The notes below the pieces were generated by a model that saw only the letters and a list, made by a program, of their open reading frames with translations, was not told where the DNA came from and did no database searches. From Amycolatopsis solani (lineage in GTDB: Bacteria; Actinomycetota; Actinomycetes; Mycobacteriales; Pseudonocardiaceae): a DNA stretch of 64,000 nt. The DNA lies in contig NZ_JAWQJT010000001.1 in NCBI RefSeq assembly GCF_033441515.1, forward strand, positions 2,852,001-2,916,000, given 5' to 3'. The position numbers and the translations under genes were made by a program. Position 1 is the stretch's first letter. Each line of letters starts with the position of its first letter. This document shows, one piece after another, positions 50,825-59,164 of this stretch.

Positions 50825-50869
50825 GTGCCCTCGGCAGGATTCGAACCTGCGACACCTGCCTCCGGAGGG
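50825..50869 (-). repeat. attachment-site repeat: tRNA-Arg(CCG) 3' fragment
   Basis: The 45 nt are identical to 57672-57716 of the intact tRNA-Arg. They cover the anticodon stem-loop onward through the T arm and acceptor 3' strand, then diverge. It is the distal att site left by integration. Confidence 0.85.
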
Positions 50870-50944
50870 TTAAGCGCGGTCAATCCCTGTTGTGGCACCT
50901 GACCTGCACAAATGGAGGACTCAAGCCGTCATGACGACGGCTCT

Positions 50945-50960
50945 TGGGCACGCATTGGGC
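50945..50960 (+). repeat. Short direct repeat near island left end
   Basis: The 16-mer TGGGCACGCATTGGGC recurs at 57547-57562 near the right end in the same orientation. A degenerate copy lies at 53967-53981. These may be arm-type integrase sites. Confidence 0.5.
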
Positions 50961-51112
50961 ATGGTTCGTGCCAGCAGGACCCGCATCAGCACCTGTTGAA
51001 CCCGACGGCCTGGTAGCCGCCGTCCCACCCTTGGCGAGTTCGAGGCGGAAGATTCCGATCGATGTAGGCCCCGTGGACGGCGGGTCGATCGAGAGGTTGC
51101 ACGGGTTGGCCC

Positions 51113-53668
51113 TTATTGGCTCCCGAGGGTGTCCTCGTTCAGCTCCCGAGTCCGCTGATGCTCACCCAGGTTCCGGAGGTCGATGGCGAGGCCGGCGGAC
51201 TTGAGGGTGTCGGGGTGGTCTTCACCCAGGATGCGCTGGCGGCGGGCGAGGGTGTCCTCGTTCAGCTCCCGAGCCCGCTGATGCTCACCCAGGTTCCGGA
51301 GGTCGATGGCGAGGTTGCTGGCGGAGATGAGGGTGTCGGGGTGGTCTTCACCCAGGATGCGCTGGAGGCGGGCGAGGGTGTCCTCGTTCAGCTCCCGAGC
51401 CCGCTGATGCTCACCCAGATCGCCGAGGTCGATGGCGAGGTTGCCGGCGGAGGAGAGGGTGTTGGGGTGGTCTTCACCCAGGATGCGCTGGCGGCGGGCG
51501 AGGGTGTCCTCGTTCAGCTCCCGAGCCTGCTGATGCTCACCCAGGTTCCGGAGGTCGATGGCGAGGTTGTTGGCGGACTTGAGGGTGTCGGGGTGGTCTT
51601 CACCCAGGATGCGCTGGCGGCGGGCGAGGGTGTCCTCGTCCAGCTCCCGAGCCCGCTGATGCTCACCCAGGTTCCGGAGGTCGATGGCGAGGTTGCTGGC
51701 GGAGGAGAGGGTGTCGGGGCGGTCCCCGCCCGTGACGCGCTGGCGGCGGGCGAGGGTGTCCTCGTTCAGCTCCCGAGCCCGCTGATGCTCACCCAGATCG
51801 CTGAGGTCGAGGGCGAGATTATTGGCGTAGGAGAGGGTGTCGGGGTGGTCCTCGCCGAGGCGATCCCTGCTCAGGGTGTAGGCCCGCTCAAACAGCGGCA
51901 ATGCTCGGCGGGGGTCGCCACTGGTCTTGAGGTAGATCGCGGTCCGATCGAGCAAACGGGCTACTTCGTTCGCTGCTGGCTGCCAGGCTCGTTCGGGGTC
52001 GCACACGACCAGCAGGTGCGGGAGAAGCTCTCGCCAGCGCGGCCAGCTCGGCGGGTTGGCCCAGGGTTCGTCAGGCTTCCCGGCGTAGAGCAGCCGGATC
52101 GCGGTGACCGGCCAGGTCGAGTCCCGGTCGCCCTCGGCGGTGACGTCGCCTCGGGTGCGCGCCCGCAGCAGCGCGGCGGGGACCCGGTGGAGCTGGATGG
52201 TCGTGGTGGTTACCTCGGCCATCCCGCGGCTGCGCAGCGCGGCCGTAATATCGGCGAAGGCCAGCGGATCCCGCGCAACAGCCCCAGCCTCGCCCTGCTG
52301 ATGGGAGAGCAAGGTGAGCGGCACCGGCTCGGGAGCGAGCCACGCCACCAAGGTCAGGACGTTCAAGGCAGCGGGGTGGTCGCGGGCCAGCCGATCGAAC
52401 GACACGGCCCACGCCGCGGTCAGCGAGACCGGGTAGCTGCTGCCCTTCTCATGGCGGGCCAGCAGGTCATGGACGCGCTCGGCGAGCAGCTCGAGGTACT
52501 CCCCGGCGGTCAGACTGGTCGTGACCAGCAGGCGCACTGCCTGGTTCACGGCCAAGGGCAGGTCGCCCAGAGCATCAGCGATCCGGTCGGCGTCAGTGTT
52601 GGTGAGCCGGTCACAGCGGGTGCGCAGCAGCTCGACCGACTCGGGACGGGTGAACTCCCGCACCGCGAGTGCGGCGCCGATGTCGTCCCAATCGGGGTTG
52701 CGGGAGGTGATGATCACATGCCCGGCACCACCGGGCAGCAGGGGACGTAGGGCGGCGGGGTCTTCGGCGTTGTCGAACACCACCAGCCACCGCCCCTGCG
52801 ACTCCAGCGCCCCGCGCAACCGGGCCACGGCGACCGCGGGTGAGTCCTGGCCGGTGGTCAGGTCCAGAGCTTGGGCCAGTTCAGCGAGGTGGCCGATGAT
52901 GAGGTCGGGGTCCTCCGACGGGATCCACCAGGCCACGTCATAGTCCTCAGCGTGGCGGTGGGCGTACTCGATCGCGGTGGTCGTCTTGCCGACCCCGCCC
53001 ATCCCGTTGAGCGCCTGCACTACCGCCGGCCGCCCAGAACACAACGCATCCCGCAGCCTGGTCAATAGCTCGTCGCGGCCGGTGAAAGTGGCCGTCCGCG
53101 CGGGGATGTTCGAGATCCGGCCAACGAGCTTCGAATCCGGCCGGGAGCGAGCGACCCGATTTAGAGCCCGTTCCAGCTTGGCCGCCAGTTCGTCGGGCGA
53201 GGACACCTTGGTGATGGCGAGACCGCTGTCGGGCAGCCGTTTGCGGAACGCCTCCTGCCGCGCCCCGTACTGCAAGTCACGGATCAGCGCCGGTGGCCCT
53301 TCGGTGTCTTCGGCCAGCATGAACACCAGCCGTGGCATACCGGTATCGGTGGCAATCTGAAATTCCTGCTCGGTGTAGGAGACATCCGGGCGGTCTCGTA
53401 CCGGCATGCCGTACCGGAATCCCGCGATCAGCACGTAGATGTCGGCCTCGGCCAGCATCTCCTGATCGAGCTGTTCGGGTGTCGCGTCGCGAGCGGTGAA
53501 GGCGGACATGTCCACCACCGCATCCCCCGCCGCGGCCACCGCGTCCTTCGCCGCCCCCACGAACGACCGCGGCTTCGGCCACTCCGCGAGCTCGCTGGTG
53601 TGGCTGAGAAACACCCGCCTCGCCGGCGGCTTCCGTCCCTGCCTCTCGACAGGCTCCCCGACCGCCAA
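51113..53668 (-). CDS. NLR/STAND-like protein: DUF4062-NB-ARC-TPR, paralog 1
   Basis: The 851-residue protein has an N-terminal DUF4062 (TIR-like fold) domain beginning RRVFLSHTSELAEWPKPRSF, an NB-ARC ATPase with P-loop GMGGVGKTT, Walker B LVVFDNAED, the sensor VIITSRNPDW and a GLPLA-like LGDLPLAVNQ, then a winged-helix-like region. A C-terminal array of six TPR_10-type repeats plus a partial one follows. TTG 53668 is chosen because AGGAGG lies 6 nt upstream and paralogs align there. By family analogy it would be an ATP-dependent sensor that oligomerises on ligand binding and activates its N-terminal effector. A defence role is inference. Confidence 0.82.
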   Translation of the reverse strand: MAVGEPVERQGRKPPARRVFLSHTSELAEWPKPRSFVGAAKDAVAAAGDAVVDMSAFTARDATPEQLDQEMLAEADIYVLIAGFRYGMPVRDRPDVSYTEQEFQIATDTGMPRLVFMLAEDTEGPPALIRDLQYGARQEAFRKRLPDSGLAITKVSSPDELAAKLERALNRVARSRPDSKLVGRISNIPARTATFTGRDELLTRLRDALCSGRPAVVQALNGMGGVGKTTTAIEYAHRHAEDYDVAWWIPSEDPDLIIGHLAELAQALDLTTGQDSPAVAVARLRGALESQGRWLVVFDNAEDPAALRPLLPGGAGHVIITSRNPDWDDIGAALAVREFTRPESVELLRTRCDRLTNTDADRIADALGDLPLAVNQAVRLLVTTSLTAGEYLELLAERVHDLLARHEKGSSYPVSLTAAWAVSFDRLARDHPAALNVLTLVAWLAPEPVPLTLLSHQQGEAGAVARDPLAFADITAALRSRGMAEVTTTTIQLHRVPAALLRARTRGDVTAEGDRDSTWPVTAIRLLYAGKPDEPWANPPSWPRWRELLPHLLVVCDPERAWQPAANEVARLLDRTAIYLKTSGDPRRALPLFERAYTLSRDRLGEDHPDTLSYANNLALDLSDLGEHQRARELNEDTLARRQRVTGGDRPDTLSSASNLAIDLRNLGEHQRARELDEDTLARRQRILGEDHPDTLKSANNLAIDLRNLGEHQQARELNEDTLARRQRILGEDHPNTLSSAGNLAIDLGDLGEHQRARELNEDTLARLQRILGEDHPDTLISASNLAIDLRNLGEHQRARELNEDTLARRQRILGEDHPDTLKSAGLAIDLRNLGEHQRTRELNEDTLGSQ
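51116..51907 (-). repeat. 126-bp TPR-coding tandem array, paralog 1
   Basis: Six near-identical units of 126 bp (42 codons; one of 123 bp) plus a partial one. The consensus RARELNEDTLARRQRILGED repeats with few changes. Confidence 0.9.
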
Positions 53669-53698
53669 CCCCCGCCTCCTCACACCGCCGTTCCTCGG

Positions 53699-53729
53699 AA
53701 CAGTCTCCCTCGTTCGCCCGGACGTTACG
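53699..53729 (-). promoter_or_regulatory. Shared upstream element of NLR paralog 1
   Basis: CGTAACG-N15-GAGACTGTT lies upstream of the start. Both halves and the 15-nt spacing are identical in paralogs 2 and 3. Confidence 0.6.
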
Positions 53730-53759
53730 GAGTCGGCTGAGTCGCGCACCGCTTAACAC

Positions 53760-53805
53760 GACGAAGGCCAGGTCAGCGAAAGTGCCGCCTGACCTGGCCT
53801 TCGTC
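53760..53805. terminator. 17-bp hairpin beside tRNA-Ala remnant
   Basis: Arms 53760-53776 and 53789-53805 are perfectly complementary with a 12-nt loop. It lies just beyond the 3' end of the tRNA-Ala fragment, in the position of a tRNA terminator. Confidence 0.7.
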
Positions 53806-53820
53806 ACTTCTTTTCGGATG

Positions 53821-53863
53821 TGGAGCTGAGGGGAATCGAACCCCTGACCCCCGCCTTGCAAAT
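53821..53863 (-). repeat. tRNA-Ala(TGC) 3' half
   Basis: The minus strand reads the anticodon loop TTTGCAA, the 3' anticodon stem, variable loop, T arm (GGGGTTCGATTCCCC) and acceptor strand CAGCTCC plus discriminator A. The 5' half is missing, and other sequence precedes the loop. It is a tRNA-derived att remnant, not a functional tRNA. Confidence 0.75.
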
Positions 53864-54026
53864 GTCCGTACACAGATCATACTCGACCTGGGGAACCTAA
53901 AGTCGCAGGTCAGGCGGCCGAATTCCCCGCTGTTGCCCGTCGGTACCCGTGCCCTCCCGACCGATCGGGCACGCAAGGGGCGCGGTCGGCCAGTCGCCAT
54001 TGGGCACTCGTGCAGGTAGATGGCCC

Positions 54027-56588
54027 TTATTGGCCAGCGAGGGTGTTCGGGTCCAGCTCCCGAGCCCGCTCAGACTCACCCGGCTCCCTTAGGTCGAAGG
54101 CGAGGTTGTTGGCGGAGGTGAGGGTGTCGGGATGGTTCTCGCCGAGGACGCGTTTGCGGCGGGCGAGGGTGTCCTCATCCAGCTCCCGAGCCCGCTCATA
54201 CTCACCTAGCTTCCTGAGGTCACCAGCGAGGTTGTTGGCGGAGGTGAGGGTGTCGGGGTGGTTCTCGCCGAGGACGCGTTTGCGGCGGGCGAGGGTGTCC
54301 TCGTCCAGCTCCCGAGCCCGCTCATACTCACCTAGCTCCCTGAGGTCACCAGCGAGGTTGTTGGCGGAGATGAGAGTACCGGGGTGGTCGTCGCCGACAT
54401 CGCGCTTGCGGCGGGCGAGGGTGTCCTCGTCCAGCTCCCGAGCCCGCTCATACTCACCCAAGAACCAGTGGTCTAGGGCGACGTTGACGGCGGAGACGAG
54501 GGTGTCGGAGTGGTCGTCGCCGAGAACGCGCTTGCAGCGGGTGAAGGTGTCCTCGTCCAGCTCCCGAGCCCGCTCATACTCACCCAGCTCCCTGAGGTCG
54601 GCGGCGAGGTTGCTGGCGGAGGCGAGGGTGTCGGGATGGTTCTCGCCGAGAACGCGCTTGTAGCGGGCGAGGGCGTCCTCGTCCAGCTCACAAGCCCGCT
54701 CATACTCACCCAATTCCCTGAGGTCGAGGGCGAGGTTGCAGGCGGAGGCGACGGTGGCGGGGGCATCTATGCCGAGAAGATCCCTGCGGAGCACGTAGGC
54801 CCGCTGAAAGAGTGGCAATGCGGTGCGAGGGTCGCCACGGGTCTGGAGATAGGAGGCGGCGCGGTCGAGTAGGTGGGCGACTTCTCTCGCGACCGGCTGC
54901 CATGCGCGGTGGGAGTCGCAGGCGAATAGCAGGTGCGGGAGGATTTCTTGCCAGCGTGCCCAGCTCGGCGGGTTGTTCCAGGGATCGTCAGGCTGACCGG
55001 CGTCTAGCAGCTGGACTGCGATGACTTGCCAGGTCGAGTTTGGGTCGTTCTCGGTGAGGATGTCGCCGCGGGTGCGTGCGCGCAGCAGTGCTGCGGGGAC
55101 CCGGTGGAGCTGGATCGTGGCGGTGGTGACCTCGGCCATCCCGCGGCTGCGCAGCGCGGTCGTGACGTCGGCGAAGGCCAGCGGGTCCCGTGCAGTGACT
55201 CCGGCGTCGCCCTGCTGGTGGGTGAGCAGGCCGAGTGGCACCGGTTCGGGAGCCAGCCACGCCACCAACGTCAAGGTGTTCAGCGCGGCCGGGTTGTCGC
55301 GGGCGAGCTGGTCGAACGACACCGTCCACGCCGCGGTCAGCGAGAGGGGGTAGCCGCCGCTCTGCTCATGGCGGGCCATCAGGTCATGGATGCGCTCGTC
55401 GAGCAGTTCGAGGTATTTCTCGACGGTCAGGCTGGTCGTCGCGAGGAGTCGTGCTGCCTGGTTGACGGCCAAGGGCAGGTCACCCAGGGCATCGGCGATG
55501 CGGTCGGCGTCGGATTCAGTGAGCCGGTCACAGCGGGTTCTCAGCAGCTGGACCGACTCGGGGCGGGCGAATTCCCGCACCGGTAGCGCGGCGCCGATGT
55601 CGTCCCAGTCGGGATTGCGGGAGGTGATGATCACGTGCCCGTCACCGGCGGGCAGCAGCGGGCGCAGGGCGGTTGGCTCTTCGGCGTTGTCGAACACCAC
55701 CAGCCACCGCCCACGTGATTCCAGCTCGCCGCGCAACCGGGCCACGGCAATATCTGGCAAGTCCTGGCTAGCGGATAAGTCCATGGCTTGGGCGAGGGCG
55801 GCAAGGTTGCCGAGGATGAGGTCGGGGTCTTCCGACGGGACCCACCAGGCCACCTCGTAATCTCCGGCGTGACGGTGGGCGTACTCAATCGCCGTGGTGG
55901 TCTTGCCGACCCCGCCCATCCCGTTGAGTGCCTGCACCACCGCCGGCTGACCAGTACACAACGCATCCCGCAGGCTGGTCAGCAGTTCGTCGCGACCGGT
56001 GAAGGTGACGGTTCGAGCGGGAATGTTGGAGATCCGGCGAACGGGCTTCGACTCCTGGAGGGAGCGGGGGACCCGGTTCAGAGCTCGCTCCAGCTTGGTC
56101 GCCAGTTCGGCGGGTGAGGAAACCTTGGTGATGGTGAGGCCGCTGTCCGGCAGTCGTTGCCGGAACGCTTCCTGCCGGCGACCGTAGTCCAGGTCCTGGA
56201 TCAGCGCCGGTGGCCCTTCGGTGTCCTTATCCAGCACAAATACCAGCCGCTCCATGCCGGTGGCGGTGGCGATCCCGAACTCCTGCTCGGTGTAGGAAAC
56301 CTCCGGACGGCCCCGCACCGGCGTGCCGTACCGGAAACCGGCGATCAGGACGTAGATGTCGGCCTCGGCTAGCATCTCCCGGTCGAGTTCCTCCGGTGTC
56401 GCGTCCCTGGCGGTGAAGGCGGACATGTCCACCACCGCATCCCCGGCCGCGGCCACCGCGTCCTTCGCCGCCGCTACGAACGACCGCGGCTTCGGCCACT
56501 CCGCAAGCTCGCTGGTGTGACTAAGGAACACTCGCCTCGCCGGCGACTTCCGCCCCTGCCCCTCGGCAGACTCCCCGACCACCAGCAC
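54027..56588 (-). CDS. NLR/STAND-like protein: DUF4062-NB-ARC-TPR, paralog 2
   Basis: The 853-residue protein has the same architecture as its neighbour: DUF4062 (about residues 17-170), NB-ARC with GMGGVGKTT, LVVFDNAEE, VIITSRNPDW and LGDLPLAVNQ, and six TPR repeats plus a partial one. The repeats have a distinct consensus, RARELDEDTLARRKRVLGEN. A GTG start follows GGGGAGC. The ATPase core is nearly identical to that of paralog 1 while the repeats differ, as expected if repeats recognise different ligands (inference). Confidence 0.82.
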   Translation of the reverse strand: MLVVGESAEGQGRKSPARRVFLSHTSELAEWPKPRSFVAAAKDAVAAAGDAVVDMSAFTARDATPEELDREMLAEADIYVLIAGFRYGTPVRGRPEVSYTEQEFGIATATGMERLVFVLDKDTEGPPALIQDLDYGRRQEAFRQRLPDSGLTITKVSSPAELATKLERALNRVPRSLQESKPVRRISNIPARTVTFTGRDELLTSLRDALCTGQPAVVQALNGMGGVGKTTTAIEYAHRHAGDYEVAWWVPSEDPDLILGNLAALAQAMDLSASQDLPDIAVARLRGELESRGRWLVVFDNAEEPTALRPLLPAGDGHVIITSRNPDWDDIGAALPVREFARPESVQLLRTRCDRLTESDADRIADALGDLPLAVNQAARLLATTSLTVEKYLELLDERIHDLMARHEQSGGYPLSLTAAWTVSFDQLARDNPAALNTLTLVAWLAPEPVPLGLLTHQQGDAGVTARDPLAFADVTTALRSRGMAEVTTATIQLHRVPAALLRARTRGDILTENDPNSTWQVIAVQLLDAGQPDDPWNNPPSWARWQEILPHLLFACDSHRAWQPVAREVAHLLDRAASYLQTRGDPRTALPLFQRAYVLRRDLLGIDAPATVASACNLALDLRELGEYERACELDEDALARYKRVLGENHPDTLASASNLAADLRELGEYERARELDEDTFTRCKRVLGDDHSDTLVSAVNVALDHWFLGEYERARELDEDTLARRKRDVGDDHPGTLISANNLAGDLRELGEYERARELDEDTLARRKRVLGENHPDTLTSANNLAGDLRKLGEYERARELDEDTLARRKRVLGENHPDTLTSANNLAFDLREPGESERARELDPNTLAGQ
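54030..54824 (-). repeat. 126-bp TPR-coding tandem array, paralog 2
   Basis: Six units of 126 bp plus a partial one. The last two full units are nearly identical to each other, indicating recent duplication; the third unit is more diverged. Confidence 0.9.
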
Positions 56589-56614
56589 CCGCTCCCCACA
56601 CCGCCGACTTCGTA

Positions 56615-56647
56615 GAAACAGTCTCCCCGATCCACGCGGGCGTTACG
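56615..56647 (-). promoter_or_regulatory. Shared upstream element of NLR paralog 2
   Basis: CGTAACG-N15-GAGACTGTT, with the same spacing as paralogs 1 and 3. A shared GTCGGCGG-(T/C)GTGGGGAGCGGGTG leader follows. Confidence 0.6.
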
Positions 56648-56840
56648 AGGCCAGGAAGACAGCAGCGATCGGTAAGGTCAAACCGAGAACCGTCCGCTTT
56701 TCAGATCTCGGCACGACCGTTCGGCGGGGGTCGTACGGAGGCTGACGCGCAGGTCAGCGCGACCACCGGAACAGCAGCAACAGCTTGAACGGACGCGAAC
56801 TGAGACGGAGACTGAGACGGCGTCTGACCAGCCGATACGG

Positions 56841-57134
56841 TCACGACCTGCGGGTGAACTGCTCGTAGTAGCCCGGCTGGTTGTCGGGTTGGACCGTCAG
56901 GCCGGAGACGTAGAACACCGTGTTGCCCTTTGCATCTCGGCCGTCGGCCCAGCCGGGACCGGTGGACCAGACGAGCGGGCCGGGGTTGTCGGGATGCTGG
57001 GCACGAAACCCGTTGAGGTTCGCGATCGCCTTTTCGACGGACTCGTACGCGGTCGTGTGGATGCCGGGCTGGGCGGACGTGGTGCGGTCGTGCACCACGT
57101 ACACGACTCGCTTGCTGCTTGTCATGGAAGTCAT
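56841..57134 (-). CDS. Hypothetical protein, 97 aa
   Basis: The frame encodes a 97-residue soluble protein with KRVVYVVHDRTTSAQPG at the start and a central KAIANLNGFRAQHPDNPGP helix-loop. The start is uncertain (ATG 57134 or 57125), and no ribosome-binding site is seen. No family is recognised. It lies between NLR paralog 2 and the integrase fragment, so it is probable island cargo. Confidence 0.5.
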   Translation of the reverse strand: MTSMTSSKRVVYVVHDRTTSAQPGIHTTAYESVEKAIANLNGFRAQHPDNPGPLVWSTGPGWADGRDAKGNTVFYVSGLTVQPDNQPGYYEQFTRRS

Positions 57135-57241
57135 TGTGCCAGCTGTAGCCAGGCTGTCACTGCGTGCAACTCAACCCGCCGGTACCACGTCGGGACGCGC
57201 CGACGGCAGCAAGCCGCCGGCCATCTCCTTCGTGGGCGGTG

Positions 57242-57472
57242 CGCAAACTGATCCTGTCCGAGGAGGTCGCCAAGACACCGCTAGCGGCGCGGCCCTACGA
57301 CCTTCGCCACGCCGCCGTCAGCACGCAACTGGCCGCCGGCGTCGATGCGGCGACGGTCGCGGAGTGGGCAGGGCACTCGGTCTCGGTGCTGCTGGAGATT
57401 TACGCCGCGTTCCTGGACGGGGGACAGGCCGCCAATCGCGCGCGAATCGAGGCGATCCTCGGCCACCGATAG
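57242..57472 (+). pseudogene. Tyrosine recombinase (integrase), C-terminal fragment
   Basis: About 76 residues match the catalytic C terminus of phage-type integrases: the Arg-His box (RPYDLRHAAVS), the GHSVSVLLEIYAAF motif with the catalytic His and nucleophilic Tyr, and a helical tail. The arm-binding and core-binding domains and the first catalytic Arg are absent, so it is not functional. It reads toward the intact tRNA-Arg, the usual arrangement. Confidence 0.75.
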
Positions 57473-57546
57473 CCGAGACGTGGTGTGACCAGAGACACGC
57501 CAACGCGGTCCTGGAGGCTCGATCTCGGGGGAGCTGGCCACATCCG

Positions 57547-57562
57547 TGGGCACGCATTGGGC
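57547..57562 (+). repeat. Short direct repeat near island right end
   Basis: It is identical to the 16-mer at 50945-50960. It lies about 110 nt from the intact tRNA. Confidence 0.5.
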
Positions 57563-57672
57563 GTGAACACTCGTTCATGATCGGTTCGAGTCGGAGAGAA
57601 CTGGAGTGCGGGAAGAGCCGCTTCGTGAGAGAAAGTGCTGATGAGAAGCGGTTTTTCCCGCTCCCATAGGGG

Positions 57673-57745
57673 TGCCCTCGGCAGGATTCGAACCTGCGAC
57701 ACCTGCCTCCGGAGGGCAGTGCTCTATCCCCTGAGCTACGAGGGC
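57673..57745 (-). tRNA. tRNA-Arg(CCG)
   Basis: The 73-nt cloverleaf has acceptor stem GCCCTCG/CGAGGGC, a D arm with AGCTCAGGGGATAGAGCA, an anticodon loop CTCCGGA (anticodon CCG), a T arm GCAGGTTCGAATCCTGC and discriminator A. CCA is not encoded. Its 3' part is duplicated at 50825-50869. Confidence 0.95.
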
Positions 57746-57896
57746 CCATCGCTGGGCGACCTCGAAAGCTTAGCGCATCCCCCGAACCCCCTGCGACCAG
57801 GTTCCCCCACCCAGGTTTCCCCAGGTCAACGCTATGAAGTTGATCGGTTGCACACTCCGTCGCTAGCGTGGAGAACCCCACCCGAAGGAGCCCGCG

Positions 57897-59009
57897 ATGG
57901 CCGAGCCGTTCCAGGTAGCTCTCGATGAGAGCGACATCGCCGACCTGCGGGAGCGGTTGCGGCGGACCCGGTGGCCCGAGAGCGAAACCGTCGGCGACTG
58001 GTCGCAGGGCGTGCCGCTCGCCTACGTCAAGGAACTCTGCCGGGACTGGGGCGAGGAGTACGACTTCGGGTTCGCACGGCGGCTGAACGCCTTCCCGCAG
58101 TTCAAAGCCACCGTCGACGGCGTGGGGGTGCACTTCCTGCACGTCCGGTCGGAGGTGCCCGGCGCGTTCCCGCTCGTGCTCACCCACGGGTGGCCCGGGT
58201 CCGTCCTCGAATTCCTCGACGTCATCGGGCCGCTCACCGACCCCGCCCAGTACGGGGGCGATCCGGCTGATGCCTTCCACGTCGTCGTGCCGTCGCTGCC
58301 CGGGTTCGGGTGGAGCGACAAGCCCGCGCTGAAGATCCCGCGGGTCGCCGCGCTGTGGGACCAGCTCATGGTGTCGCTCGGCTACGACCGCTACGGCGCC
58401 CAGGGCGGTGATTGGGGTGCCGCCATCACGAACGCCCTCGCCAAGGTCGCGCCCGGGCGCGTCGCCGGGGTGCACGTCAACTTCGCGCCCGTGCGGATGG
58501 ACCAGGGCGACCTGACGGCCTCGGAGCAGCGGGCGCTCGCCGACCTCCAGGAATTCCGGCGGACCGGCAGCGGCTACTCCGCCGAGCAGGGCACGCGGCC
58601 GCAGACGCTCGGGTACGGGCTCACCGACTCGCCCGCCGGGCAGGCCGCCTGGATCGTCGAGAAGTTCTGGGCCTGGACCGACCACAAGGGGCACCCCGAG
58701 GACGCCGTCGACCGGCAGAAGATCCTCGACGACATCTCGGTCTACTGGTTCACCGCGACCGCCGCGTCCTCGGCGCGGATGTACTGGGAGAACAACGATC
58801 GCGACCTGTCCACGGTGGACGTGCCGGCCGGGGTTTCGGTGTTCCCCAAGGAGATCGTGCGCCCGTCGCGGCGGCAGGCCGAGCAGCGCTACACCGATCT
58901 GCGCTGGTTCGAGGAGCTGCCCGCCGGCGGGCACTTCGCCGCGCTCGAGCAGCCGCAGCTGTTCGTCGAGCAGGTTCGCGGGTTCTTCCGGCTGGTGCGC
59001 GAAGCGTGA
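57897..59009 (+). CDS. Epoxide hydrolase (alpha/beta hydrolase with EHN domain)
   Basis: The 370-residue enzyme has an N-terminal EHN domain (ADLRERLRRTRWPE), the oxyanion-hole HGWPGS, the nucleophilic Asp in AQGGDWGAAI, and the catalytic His in PAGGHFAALEQP. It would hydrolyse epoxides to diols; the substrate is unknown. An AAGGAG ribosome-binding site precedes the ATG. Confidence 0.9.
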   Translation: MAEPFQVALDESDIADLRERLRRTRWPESETVGDWSQGVPLAYVKELCRDWGEEYDFGFARRLNAFPQFKATVDGVGVHFLHVRSEVPGAFPLVLTHGWPGSVLEFLDVIGPLTDPAQYGGDPADAFHVVVPSLPGFGWSDKPALKIPRVAALWDQLMVSLGYDRYGAQGGDWGAAITNALAKVAPGRVAGVHVNFAPVRMDQGDLTASEQRALADLQEFRRTGSGYSAEQGTRPQTLGYGLTDSPAGQAAWIVEKFWAWTDHKGHPEDAVDRQKILDDISVYWFTATAASSARMYWENNDRDLSTVDVPAGVSVFPKEIVRPSRRQAEQRYTDLRWFEELPAGGHFAALEQPQLFVEQVRGFFRLVREA

Positions 59010-59013
59010 CGGG

Positions 59014-59045
59014 ATCCACCAGGCGGGAAACCCCGCCTGGTGGAT
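59014..59045 (+). terminator. Terminator of the epoxide hydrolase gene
   Basis: Perfect 14-bp arms (59014-59027 and 59032-59045) with a 4-nt loop begin 5 nt after the stop codon. Confidence 0.75.
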
Positions 59046-59103
59046 TGGTCACCGCCGTCGTCCGGGGTAACTTTCCGAGTGGGTGAACTTAGGCTGCCCT
59101 CTG

Positions 59104-59131
59104 TTGCACATATGCGCATCTCACTATATGT
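59104..59131 (+). promoter_or_regulatory. Promoter with candidate metalloregulator operator
   Basis: TTGCAC (59104-59109) and TATATG (59125-59130) could be -35/-10 boxes with 15-nt spacing. They overlap the interrupted palindrome ACATAT-N12-ATATGT (59108-59131), which resembles ArsR/SmtB-type metal-sensor operators. Confidence 0.5.
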
Positions 59132-59164
59132 TTGCGGCGACGGTGAACCGGGAACGGAGGCAGC

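Larger units (their letters stand above)
50825..57716. mobile_element. Integrated island in tRNA-Arg(CCG), 6.9 kb
   Basis: The bounds are 45-bp direct repeats of the tRNA-Arg 3' part (50825-50869 and 57672-57716). The complete tRNA lies at the integrase-proximal end, and an integrase C-terminal fragment lies next to it. Cargo is two DUF4062-NB-ARC-TPR genes, a tRNA-Ala 3' half and a small gene. No replication or conjugation genes remain, so this is a degraded integrative element. Confidence 0.75.

Noticed and set aside
51116..52750. Long plus-strand open frame (about 544 codons) opposite NLR paralog 1
   Set aside because: It is the antisense of the TPR array and NB-ARC domain. Its periodic peptide only mirrors the 126-bp repeats, and similar antisense frames occur opposite paralogs 2 and 3.
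53773..54000. 75-codon minus-strand frame
   Set aside because: It consists of the tRNA-Ala remnant and hairpin sequence and is not a plausible protein.
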